NCBI RefSeq assembly: GCF_003994475.1 | Contig: NZ_RZNY01000015.1 | Location: forward strand, 96,231 to 156,305 | Direction of reading: 5' to 3' | Length of the DNA stretch: 60,075 nucleotides | From: Paenibacillus anaericanus | GTDB lineage: Bacteria > Bacillota > Bacilli > Paenibacillales > Paenibacillaceae | Shown: positions 50,859 to 59,790 of the stretch, piece after piece | Position numbering within the stretch: position 1 is the first letter of the stretch | Layout of the letters: each line of letters starts with the position of its first letter | Notes under the pieces: model-generated | The model's database searches: none | What the model was told of the DNA's origin: nothing | Seen by the model: only the letters and a program-made list of their open reading frames with translations | Position numbers and translations under genes: made by a program

Positions 50859-53800
50859 CTACACGTTAAGCGTGTTATTATTGCTACTTGAGTTAACTTT
50901 CTCCTTAACGTGATTATCAAGTCTTTCCTGCAAGGAATCTATATCACCCATGATTGCATCGGGAACGGCATCATCTAAGTGGTCCTCCATATGACGTAAT
51001 GGCTTGAAATTAAATCCAATGATCGACCAGATCATCACTAGAACCCCTACGCAGATGATCAATACGCCAATCCCCCGTCCGGGACCCACACCTAGAATAG
51101 GTCCAAGCGTATTTGCAAGCACGCCCCCTTGATTCATCGCTGTACCGAATACCGAATCAGCGAGTAGCCCAGCTATTAAATAGCCAATCGGCATACTAGA
51201 CATAGCAATCATCTGATTGGTGGCCAATACCCGTCCTTGAAGTTCCAATCCAACTTTGGACTGGATGAGAGATTGCCAGTGCGTGTTCACGAGTGTAACG
51301 GAGAACCAGATGCCGAAGATCCCTACGGCAGTAACGAAGACATCAGGGCGTAGTCCAGCAACAATCATTGACAGCCCTTCTAGAATAACAAAACCAACCA
51401 TACCTGTTGCCATACGTTTCGTACCACCCCAGATACTCATCAAGAGTCCGCCTACCATGGCTCCAATGGAACCTGTCATCGTAACCGTTGCAAGATCTCT
51501 CGCAGACCCGAATGAAAGAATAAGGGGTTGAACGAGTACAGTCGCCAAACCGAACAGAACATTCCCTACAAAGAAAAACGCAATCATATAGAGCATACCC
51601 GGTCTTCTAATAATAAATTTCCATCCCATTAGCACTTCCTTAGCGAATGATTCCACTCTTCGATGGAATAATGTATTCGGGAATCTTACGATAGCCAGTG
51701 TAGTGATAGCGATCAGAAAGCTAAAGAAATCGAGTATAAATATGTTAGTCATACCGATCATAGTATACAGCGCTACACCTATAAGGGGTGCAATCATCTC
51801 ACTGGTCGAAGTAGCTAACTGAACAAGACCATTAGCATGGCCCAAATATTGCTTCGGAATAATTTGCGCAATAGCCGCCATGAATGCAGGTCTATGAAAA
51901 GAACGGGCGATGGAACCAACAGCTGATGTTACGTAAATGTGCCATACTTCAAGCGAATTCGTAGCCATGAGTATCGCAAGTACAATAATAGGTATGGCCA
52001 TCATCACATCACTGAATAACATGACTAGCCGTCGGTTATATCGGTCAACGATAGCACCTGCAATAGGCAAAATAAGTATACCTGGAATTAATGATGCGGA
52101 AGAGATAGCCGCAAAATCCGCCACGGACCCCGTTTGTGAGAATACCCACACGCCAATAGCAATACCAGTTAGTCCTGAGCCTAAGATCGACATTAATTGC
52201 CCCAATATAACGGTAAAGAACATTCTTAAATTCGGAACAGCAACTCGTTTTTGCGGCGGGGTCAACTCCTCAATGCCGTTAGCCAAATTATCTTTGACTT
52301 TAACAATATCACTGATCCACCCACTCAATTGATCCGCCTGATGCTTAATAAAGTAATGACCTGATTGAGGGATCACGACGAGATCAATCTGCTCACTGAA
52401 ATATTCCCATTCCTTGTACCGTTCCTCATAAAGCTCGGTTGCCTTGTCCTTCTCCCCAATGATGCATGTAATCGGACAACTTAACTTCGTCAATTGATGA
52501 TCCGCATAAGCAGAAGTATAGTAATTCTCGCTCTCTCGTGCATCATGTCGCAAGCAACGTATCATGAAATCTCGCTCATCCTGATCTTCCACTTCCGTAA
52601 ATCCGCCCAATGCCTTCAGGAATGCATGATACGATTTATTGGACATGCTACGGTCAGATGGGAAAAGCTTGGAATAGAAATCGAAGAAACGCCCCGGAAT
52701 TCGGGCGATCGGGAAAGTGCCCCCCAGAAAGACACTCTTCAACGGATAATTCTCATTATCCAACTGTCTTGCGATCTCAATCGTTAAGGCTCCACCCACA
52801 CAGTGACCGTATAGAGCAACCGGTCCCTTGATCATCTGTTTGATCTGTTCTACACACAAATATGCAACTTCCTCGATCGGAAGTAACGCTTCATCCTTAC
52901 GACTGTAATCATGACCTGGAAGATCAATCGCATACAAATCGATATGACTGGGCATTTGAGCAGCCAGTGGTTGATACGTAATCGCACTTCCCCCTGCGTA
53001 GGGGATACACACCAATGACATATCTGCTGCAGTCTGTGCGGGGTGTGTTGTTAATTTGTGGAGCAAATGATGATCCGATGCCTTCCCCTGATCGATGTAC
53101 TCCGCCAAGGAACGAATAGTTGGTTGTTTAAAAAAGTCCATAATACTAATCCAATCGCCTAATCGCCTTACAACCTTCAGCGCTTTGAAGGAGTCTCCGC
53201 CCAATTCGAAAAAGTTGTCATCCACTCCGATCATTTCAACGCCCAGTATGACTTTCCATACTTCCCAAATTCTAATTTCAGTAGCCGTTTGTGGCTGTGC
53301 GCCGTTAGGATCTGCCACCTTCACAGCTATTTCCATAGCTGCCAGCAGGCTTATGTCTACCTTACCATTCGGGTTTAACGGAAGAGAATCCATTGGGATG
53401 ATATGGGTTGGGATCATATACTCTGGCAATTTATCTTTTAGCTTCTTCCTCAGCCCAACCTGCGGATTTCCCACCTGTTCAGCTAGGTCGAACACAGCAT
53501 AAGCAACAATTTTCTTCTCCTGGTTACCCACATCCTTCAATAAGACCACAGCATCTGTTACGAAAGGGAATGAAGTAATGACAGATTCAATCTCCCCAAG
53601 CTCAATTCGAAAACCACGTATCTTGATCTGACGATCCATCCGTCCTAATATTTCAACGGCACCATTGGGCATATAGCGAACACGATCACCAGTTCTGTAC
53701 AACCGCGCACCTTCATCCTCTACAAAAGGATTCAGAACGAATCTTGTATCGGTAAGCTCTTGATTTCCGAAATAACCCCTTGCTACACCAGCCCCGCCAA

Positions 53801-56372
53801 TAAATAATTCACCAGGTACACCTATAGGAATAGGTTGAAGGTAAGTATCTAGAATATAAAGTTGTACATTTCCAAAGGGATACCCAATCGGCACTGTGTT
53901 GAAGGGATGTGCATGCAAATCGCCCTTGATCGGATAAGCGAAAGCCGATACGGTCGTTTCCGTGGGTCCATAATGATTCTCAATCATCACATCTGGTCGC
54001 AGTCTATTGATCTTCCGAACGGTCTCCCAACTTAAGCCTTCACCTGCTAGAATTAGTATCTTATGCGGAATCACGAGTTCAGGTTGAGCGGCTTCCATCA
54101 TCACTTCAAAATGACTCGGCACAACCTTCATCACATCAATTCGATTGGTCCTGAAATACTCAGCAACGCCATCAGGATCACAGGACAGATCATAGGATAA
54201 GACATGTAGTGTTCCTCCGGTACATAAAGCTCCGAACACATTGGTTGTACCGAGATCTGCGGCAAAGGTTGATGCCATAGCATAACTTAATGGCTCCTGA
54301 ATACTTAGATGCTTGATCAGTCCCTGAATATAGTTGTGGAATTGCTGAAGTTCAACGGCAACCCCCTTGGGAGTGCCAGTCGTACCTGAGGTGAACACAA
54401 TATACATGAGATTGGCGGATTCCGTGTGCAACACTGGATTATCGTCACTAAGCTGTTCTAACAGTAGTCTCTGATTAGCTTGATCAACCTCGACGACAGC
54501 AACGTCAATCTGCTCAAACTGAATATCCCCCGATAGCTTGCTCTGCGTAAGAAGGATCTGCATACCCGACTGTTTAATCATGTAAGTCAAACGTTCCTTA
54601 GGATAGGAAGGATCGAGTGGCACATACGCGCCTCCAGCTTTCAATACAGCTAGCATAGCGATAACATACTCAGCAGACCGTTCAATAAAAATGCCAACCA
54701 CCTGTTCGGGTCCGATCCCTTGGGAAAGTAAATAATGAGCCAGACGGTTAGCGCACTTATTCATATCACCGTAGGTGTAGGTAACACCTTCAAAAATAAG
54801 AGCAGGATGATGAGGTGACTTGTCGGCTTCCGCCTCTATACGCTGTACAAGGTGAAATTCACTGTCATAATCTGCATCCGTCTTATTCCCCTCAACAAGT
54901 AAATGCTGTTTCTCTTCTACTGACATTAGGTTAATACCAGCGATAACCTGATCAGGATCGGAACATGCGTGATCTAGCAGATTGAAGTAGTGTCCCAGCA
55001 TCCTCTTCATCGTAGCTTCATGAAATAAATCAGTACTATACTCCACTTCTACATTATGTGCATTAACGGAGAAGGTCATATCAAATTTAGAGCTGTTCGT
55101 ATGTGTAGAACTGTCGAACTGTAAGGGAAACTCTTCCGAGTCATCATTCCATCCCACATGCATGTTCTGTAAGATAAACATGACCTGAAAAAGAGGGCTA
55201 TGACTCAAATCTCTTTCCATCGGAAGCAGCTCGATTAACTTATCTAACGGGAAATCTTGATGTTCTTGCGCTTCCAGGGCAATGTGTTTGATTTGCTTAA
55301 CCATTTCCCTGAACGTTGATGTCTCGCTTAGATGAACTCGAATGGGAAGCGTGTTTACAAAAAAACCAACATTTCGCTCGATTTCTTCCCGACTTCGATT
55401 AGCAACGGGAGATCCGATAATGATATCGGTCTGACCTGTATAGCGATACAGTAATATAGCATAGGCAGTGAGTGTCATCATATAAACTGTCACATCTTCT
55501 TCTTTGCACCATTGTTGCAGTCGATGATAGAAACCTTCGGACAAGGGTTGTATGATATGTGATCCGTTAGAGCTCTTCACGGGTGGCCGCGGTTTATCGA
55601 CAGGTAGCTCGAGCACCGGTAACTCCCCTTGAAATTTATCGAACCAATAGCTCTGATGATAGTTCAGCACCTCATCAACCATGAAGCTTCTTTGCCAAGC
55701 AGCATAGTCGGCATATTGAATGGATATCGGTGGCAGTTCTAAGGGTAGATTATGCCTGAGCGCCTTATAAGACTGCTGTATTTCACTCATGATGATACCG
55801 AGTGACCAACCATCACAAGCAATATGATGAATATTCAGGAATAAATAGTGTTCCTGTGAATTCAGGGTCAGCAAATGCGCCTTAATCGGTAGTTCATTCT
55901 CAAGCTTAAACGGTATCATCGATTTCTGTTTAATAAGGGTCTCCATCTGACGCTTCTTGTCCTTCTCAGATAGACTACTGAGATCGAATACCTGCAAGCT
56001 TAGGGGTGAGAATGGATGTATAACCTGAACCGTCTCTTCCTCCTGCACCATTTTATATGTCGTACGTAAAATTTCATGTCTCTCCACGAGTACATTGAGG
56101 GATTGCTCTAATAAGGCAATATTTAATTCCACTGGAATTCTGAATACACAAGGTATATTATACGATGGGCTATCCGGCTCCCATTGATACATAAACCAGA
56201 GTCGTTGCTGGGAGAAAGATAACGGAAACTCATGTGTATGACTATCTCGCTGTAATGGGGAAATAGTTCGATTCGGCAATGGCTTCCGAGTGGTCTTATC
56301 TTTGATTTTATCTAACAATTGCTGACGCTTCTCTGGCGGGAGCTTGCTAATCCGATCTAATAGTTCACTCAA
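50859..56372 (-). CDS. NRPS C-A-T-TE fused to an MFS transporter
   Basis: This 1,837-residue protein begins at TTG 56372, with the GAAGG of the upstream stop region (AGAAGGTAA) as its RBS. Domains in order: pre-condensation helix (1-26), condensation with HHIACDG at 182-188, adenylation (about 510-1015) with FTSGTTGTPKG 660-670, YRTGD 892-896 and NGKVD 1002-1006, carrier GGDSF with Ser1061, thioesterase with GHCVGG 1189-1194 (nucleophile Cys1191) and His1339, then a whole MFS transporter (about 1380-1800) in 11-12 helices with DRYNRR near 1443. It adds a second residue to a loaded one, releases the product and probably exports it. The A4 region FAADLGTTN is unusual, so the substrate is not predicted. 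Confidence 0.93.
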   Translation of the reverse strand: MSELLDRISKLPPEKRQQLLDKIKDKTTRKPLPNRTISPLQRDSHTHEFPLSFSQQRLWFMYQWEPDSPSYNIPCVFRIPVELNIALLEQSLNVLVERHEILRTTYKMVQEEETVQVIHPFSPLSLQVFDLSSLSEKDKKRQMETLIKQKSMIPFKLENELPIKAHLLTLNSQEHYLFLNIHHIACDGWSLGIIMSEIQQSYKALRHNLPLELPPISIQYADYAAWQRSFMVDEVLNYHQSYWFDKFQGELPVLELPVDKPRPPVKSSNGSHIIQPLSEGFYHRLQQWCKEEDVTVYMMTLTAYAILLYRYTGQTDIIIGSPVANRSREEIERNVGFFVNTLPIRVHLSETSTFREMVKQIKHIALEAQEHQDFPLDKLIELLPMERDLSHSPLFQVMFILQNMHVGWNDDSEEFPLQFDSSTHTNSSKFDMTFSVNAHNVEVEYSTDLFHEATMKRMLGHYFNLLDHACSDPDQVIAGINLMSVEEKQHLLVEGNKTDADYDSEFHLVQRIEAEADKSPHHPALIFEGVTYTYGDMNKCANRLAHYLLSQGIGPEQVVGIFIERSAEYVIAMLAVLKAGGAYVPLDPSYPKERLTYMIKQSGMQILLTQSKLSGDIQFEQIDVAVVEVDQANQRLLLEQLSDDNPVLHTESANLMYIVFTSGTTGTPKGVAVELQQFHNYIQGLIKHLSIQEPLSYAMASTFAADLGTTNVFGALCTGGTLHVLSYDLSCDPDGVAEYFRTNRIDVMKVVPSHFEVMMEAAQPELVIPHKILILAGEGLSWETVRKINRLRPDVMIENHYGPTETTVSAFAYPIKGDLHAHPFNTVPIGYPFGNVQLYILDTYLQPIPIGVPGELFIGGAGVARGYFGNQELTDTRFVLNPFVEDEGARLYRTGDRVRYMPNGAVEILGRMDRQIKIRGFRIELGEIESVITSFPFVTDAVVLLKDVGNQEKKIVAYAVFDLAEQVGNPQVGLRKKLKDKLPEYMIPTHIIPMDSLPLNPNGKVDISLLAAMEIAVKVADPNGAQPQTATEIRIWEVWKVILGVEMIGVDDNFFELGGDSFKALKVVRRLGDWISIMDFFKQPTIRSLAEYIDQGKASDHHLLHKLTTHPAQTAADMSLVCIPYAGGSAITYQPLAAQMPSHIDLYAIDLPGHDYSRKDEALLPIEEVAYLCVEQIKQMIKGPVALYGHCVGGALTIEIARQLDNENYPLKSVFLGGTFPIARIPGRFFDFYSKLFPSDRSMSNKSYHAFLKALGGFTEVEDQDERDFMIRCLRHDARESENYYTSAYADHQLTKLSCPITCIIGEKDKATELYEERYKEWEYFSEQIDLVVIPQSGHYFIKHQADQLSGWISDIVKVKDNLANGIEELTPPQKRVAVPNLRMFFTVILGQLMSILGSGLTGIAIGVWVFSQTGSVADFAAISSASLIPGILILPIAGAIVDRYNRRLVMLFSDVMMAIPIIVLAILMATNSLEVWHIYVTSAVGSIARSFHRPAFMAAIAQIIPKQYLGHANGLVQLATSTSEMIAPLIGVALYTMIGMTNIFILDFFSFLIAITTLAIVRFPNTLFHRRVESFAKEVLMGWKFIIRRPGMLYMIAFFFVGNVLFGLATVLVQPLILSFGSARDLATVTMTGSIGAMVGGLLMSIWGGTKRMATGMVGFVILEGLSMIVAGLRPDVFVTAVGIFGIWFSVTLVNTHWQSLIQSKVGLELQGRVLATNQMIAMSSMPIGYLIAGLLADSVFGTAMNQGGVLANTLGPILGVGPGRGIGVLIICVGVLVMIWSIIGFNFKPLRHMEDHLDDAVPDAIMGDIDSLQERLDNHVKEKVNSSSNNNTLNV

Positions 56373-56376
56373 ATCC

Positions 56377-57693
56377 TTACCTTCTTTCCTGGAGATTTGC
56401 TAATAACTGCTTACGCTTCTCGGGAGAAAGCGTATTAATCCGCTCTAATAGGTTATTCTTATCGCGAACTGCGGTTAGGTTGACAGGGTCAGAGGGTAGA
56501 TCGCCTTGAGGCTGTTCCGCTGTGTTGATTACTTGTTGAAAGTAGGTCTCGAAGGCTGCAATGCTTAATTTAGCGTGAAAGGTAGTAGATTTCTGGTAGG
56601 AGGCTTGCGATAGACTGTGATAATGCTCTTCATCCGAGGTCAGTTTGTTCAAGGCTTCGATCCACGGTTCCACATTCTGCTCTGGAATGACGGGGACAGG
56701 AATGGAACTGGTAAGTACCTTTTCATTGCTATATTGTTTAATGGGATTGACAGGTAGGATATGGTCCAGGTGTAGCTTAGCCTCCGGTATACCGCCTACA
56801 TGGCTTGCAATGACCGGTATACCGCGCAGCATAGCCTCAACAACGACTTGTCCGAATGATTCACCCCAAAGCGAAGGCATAAGAAACACTTTAGTCTGTT
56901 TATAGATATCGTTAATATTCTCAGCAGGCTTCATGATTGTAATGTTGGGTACACATCTCATCTCCTCAATCTCTTCATCCGTTGTAGCCCAGGTGGGAAC
57001 GGCCGCGAATTGCAGGTGGGGCATTTGCCGCGCCAATCCGATGAAGATCGAGAGCCCCTTAATAGCCGAAGGATTAATAACCGTTATATATTTATTGTTG
57101 AAATCTGCCAAATATTGAAATGGTCCTGGACCATAAGATGGAAAGTAAATGACCTCCGAATCTAGACCTGCATGGGAGAGAAAGTAACCCTTCAAGTACT
57201 CACTGACGGAGATGATGCCATCAAGCTTCTTATACAACTCAATCTTGGAGTGATCTTCTTGAAAGCATTCCGGACCGAAGGGGAGTGTAGCCTGGCTATG
57301 TGCGAAGAACACCGTTCTCGTTTGGGTCTCCAATACCGTCTCAAGTAGTAAGTGAGTATTGTCCTCAGATACGATTGTAATATCCGGATTGAACTCATCA
57401 ATAATTTTCTTGATAAACGGGAACACTTGGAACATCCTCTTAACCGTGTAGGCTTTAACCCCTTTCCTACGGATAACGAATAACTCATCCGGTTGATCCT
57501 CGAGTATCTCGAAATCATTGTTCCTAATTTTTTCTGCAAGAAAATCTTCATAACCAACAATGCCTAACGAGGGCGTAATCACCCGACATTCATGCCCTCT
57601 ATCTGCCAGTCCCTCCATCAATATTCGATTTGCTTTGTGCGCGCCGCCCCAAGGATACAGATATTCCATGGACTGAACCAGAAGTACCTTCAT
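56377..57693 (-). CDS. GT4 family glycosyltransferase
   Basis: This 438-residue protein starts VLLVQSMEYLYPWGGAHKANRIL and has the GT-B/GT4 donor site ESFGQVVVEA with E278 and E286 in the E-x7-E pattern, then GIPVIASHVGGIPEA. It probably attaches a sugar to the peptide product. The last 25 residues (LLERINTLSPEKRKQLLANL) are not usual for GT4 and copy the N-terminus of the next NRPS. GAGGAGG precedes the ATG. The gene is 16 bases downstream of the A-T gene and four bases before the NRPS. Confidence 0.92.
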   Translation of the reverse strand: MKVLLVQSMEYLYPWGGAHKANRILMEGLADRGHECRVITPSLGIVGYEDFLAEKIRNNDFEILEDQPDELFVIRRKGVKAYTVKRMFQVFPFIKKIIDEFNPDITIVSEDNTHLLLETVLETQTRTVFFAHSQATLPFGPECFQEDHSKIELYKKLDGIISVSEYLKGYFLSHAGLDSEVIYFPSYGPGPFQYLADFNNKYITVINPSAIKGLSIFIGLARQMPHLQFAAVPTWATTDEEIEEMRCVPNITIMKPAENINDIYKQTKVFLMPSLWGESFGQVVVEAMLRGIPVIASHVGGIPEAKLHLDHILPVNPIKQYSNEKVLTSSIPVPVIPEQNVEPWIEALNKLTSDEEHYHSLSQASYQKSTTFHAKLSIAAFETYFQQVINTAEQPQGDLPSDPVNLTAVRDKNNLLERINTLSPEKRKQLLANLQERR

Positions 57694-57709
57694 GTGAGCT
57701 CCTCCTCAA

Positions 57710-59533
57710 CTATTCGTTCTCTAACTCGGCTAACAACAATTCAAGCTCACTTGAATCCATCTGTTCCAGTTGATATTTTTCTAGCGTTACTGCCGTCTGC
57801 TCTATGGTCGGCTTGGCACTAAAAATAATATGCAACGGCACTTCCATACCGAGAACAGAACGGATACGTGATACGATCTGTGTAGCCATTAACGATTGTC
57901 CGCCTAATTCGAAAAAGTTATCATGAATGCCCACCTTATCGAGCTTCAAGACCTCACTCCATATTTGCGAAAGTTCTTTCTCCAAATGCGTGCTTGGTTC
58001 CACATACGCAACCTCAATATTTGGTCTAACCTCCTCCATAGGGGGGAGATTATTACGGTCAATTTTACCGCTAGTCAACAGCACAAACTCGTCAACAAAT
58101 AGGAATCGAGTCGGAACCATATAACTGGGGAACTTGGTTAATAGATAGTTTCGGATTTGGCTAATGTTTGGCTTAATCGTAGTGGCCGATCTCATATAAG
58201 CGCCTATCGTATTTTGCTCAAAATTATAAGTAACCACGGCCTCCTGAATATCTACGTATTCACGTAACGCGTATTCAAGCTCACCTAACTCAATGCGAAT
58301 TCCGGATACCTTCACTTGAAGATCGTCTCTACCGATCCATTCGATTACGCCATCTGCTGCCTGCAGACAGATATCCCCCGTGCGATACAGTTTATCGCTA
58401 ATACCCTCGTTGAAGGGGTTATCTATAAAATGCCTCTCTGTCAGTTCTGGCTCATTGAAGTATCCCCGTGCCAGCCCCTTACTTGAGATGTAGAGCATAC
58501 CTGTCTCACCATTTGCTATAGGCTGCAACTGGTTATTTAAAAGGTAAACAGCAGTTCCGGCAATAGGAGCACCTAATGAAATCATTTCATCAGTTGCATC
58601 ACATGCATGTATCGTGGCACAGACCGTCGTTTCAGTTGGACCATATGCATTCAAGAAATTCAGCCTTGGCGCCCAATAATGAATCAGTTTCTTCGTGCAG
58701 GCTTCACCTGCAGTAACCAATGTCTTCAGATCAGGAAGCTCTTCATGCGGCAATCCATTCAAAACAGAAGGCACTAGTGTGACTACGGAAATCCGTTTCT
58801 CCTTCAGAATTTGGTGAAGTCCTTCGCCAATAGATGAGCTATCTTCAGGTACTAGAACAAGTGTTGCCCCGGCAACAAACGTTGTAAAAATTTCTGAGAC
58901 CGAAGCATCGAAGGAAATGGAAGCATATTGAAGCACTCTGTCATGGTCGTTCAATTGAAACTTGTGAATTTGCTCCTGAACAAGATTAGGAATTCCTCTA
59001 TGTTCGATCATGACGCCTTTAGGCGTACCTGTAGAACCTGAAGTATAGATGATGTAAGCAAGATCGTTAGGCGAATTGTGACTAGGCATATTGTCGCTAG
59101 ACTCTATAGAAATGTGCGACCACTCTTTATCCATATCAAGCAATTTTACCGATGACGTTGAATTCGTATCCGTTATCGTTGTTATTTTCTGCAGATAGGA
59201 AGAGCCTGTTAGAATCATCATGAAGTTCGCTTCACTCACAATGTACGCGATTCGTTCATCAGGATAGGCTGTTGAGATCGGCACATAGGCTGCACCTGAC
59301 TTCAATACAGCAAGAATCGAAATAATAAGTTGCGGTGAACGTTCTTGGAAAATACCTATGAGTGATTCCGCACCTGCGCTATTTCTCTTTAAATAATGGG
59401 CAAGTTGGTTTGCCCTTTCATTGATTGTTCTATAAGTCAAAACAGTTTCGCCGTATTCGATACAGCTTGAATCAGGGCTTTGATTGACCCTATCTTGAAA
59501 ACATTCGTAGATCGTTTTGAAATTGTTGTTCAT
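57710..59533 (-). CDS. NRPS loading protein (adenylation-thiolation)
   Basis: This 607-residue protein has adenylation motifs LTYRTINERANQLA, LKSGAAYVPI, YIIYTSGSTGTPKG, NAYGPTETT, YRTGD and TSGKIDRNNLP (Lys of A10), then a carrier domain with DNFFELGGQS (Ser547) and an acidic tail ELELLLAELENE. It has no condensation domain, so it loads the first residue. The specificity residues read by alignment to GrsA are D-A-S-T-V-A-A-V, an aromatic-type code. GGGGAGGAAGG before ATG 59533 sets the start; an upstream frame of 26 codons has no RBS. Confidence 0.93.
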   Translation of the reverse strand: MNNNFKTIYECFQDRVNQSPDSSCIEYGETVLTYRTINERANQLAHYLKRNSAGAESLIGIFQERSPQLIISILAVLKSGAAYVPISTAYPDERIAYIVSEANFMMILTGSSYLQKITTITDTNSTSSVKLLDMDKEWSHISIESSDNMPSHNSPNDLAYIIYTSGSTGTPKGVMIEHRGIPNLVQEQIHKFQLNDHDRVLQYASISFDASVSEIFTTFVAGATLVLVPEDSSSIGEGLHQILKEKRISVVTLVPSVLNGLPHEELPDLKTLVTAGEACTKKLIHYWAPRLNFLNAYGPTETTVCATIHACDATDEMISLGAPIAGTAVYLLNNQLQPIANGETGMLYISSKGLARGYFNEPELTERHFIDNPFNEGISDKLYRTGDICLQAADGVIEWIGRDDLQVKVSGIRIELGELEYALREYVDIQEAVVTYNFEQNTIGAYMRSATTIKPNISQIRNYLLTKFPSYMVPTRFLFVDEFVLLTSGKIDRNNLPPMEEVRPNIEVAYVEPSTHLEKELSQIWSEVLKLDKVGIHDNFFELGGQSLMATQIVSRIRSVLGMEVPLHIIFSAKPTIEQTAVTLEKYQLEQMDSSELELLLAELENE

Positions 59534-59604
59534 TATTTTCCTTCCTCCCCAAAGTTTTTTGCCAACTAAACAGACTTGATAAGAAATGCAACAATATCGA
59601 CTTT

Positions 59605-59622
59605 TGTGCAAACGTTAGCACA
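59605..59622. promoter_or_regulatory. LacI-type palindrome upstream of the NRPS operon
   Basis: TGTGCAAACGTTAGCACA is an 18-bp palindrome with one mismatched pair and a central CG, the layout of LacI/CcpA-family operators. It lies about 72 bases upstream of the loading-protein start. Confidence 0.6.
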
Positions 59623-59757
59623 AGTGACTATATTTCTCCTAACTTAAATAAATTCTAGTTGCAGTTTCAATACAATTTTCTATTTTGTTCGAAGCGATTT
59701 TCTATATACACAGCTATATTTTAACCGGAATTATATTAGTGTTTGTCATTATGCTAG

Positions 59758-59790
59758 CTATGAACACGTTGCTGAATGCCATGACTTCAT
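59758..59790 (-). CDS. ten-codon leader ORF with a strong RBS
   Basis: GGGAGGAGG lies seven bases before ATG 59790. The frame reads MKSWHSATCS and then TAG. No SAM, tRNA or amino-acid run suggests classical attenuation. It may be a leader peptide for the operon, a tiny secreted signal, or a gene cut short by a deletion. Direct evidence is only the RBS-plus-ORF arrangement. Confidence 0.4.
   Translation of the reverse strand: MKSWHSATCS

Noticed and set aside
51256..53502. Several plus-strand frames inside the NRPS gene
   Set aside because: They are antisense shadows of a continuous 1,837-codon gene with clear domain motifs.
59534..59611. A 26-residue N-terminal extension of the NRPS loading protein
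   Set aside because: It lacks an RBS and runs towards the LacI-type palindrome. The strong GGGGAGGAAGG before 59533 decides the start.
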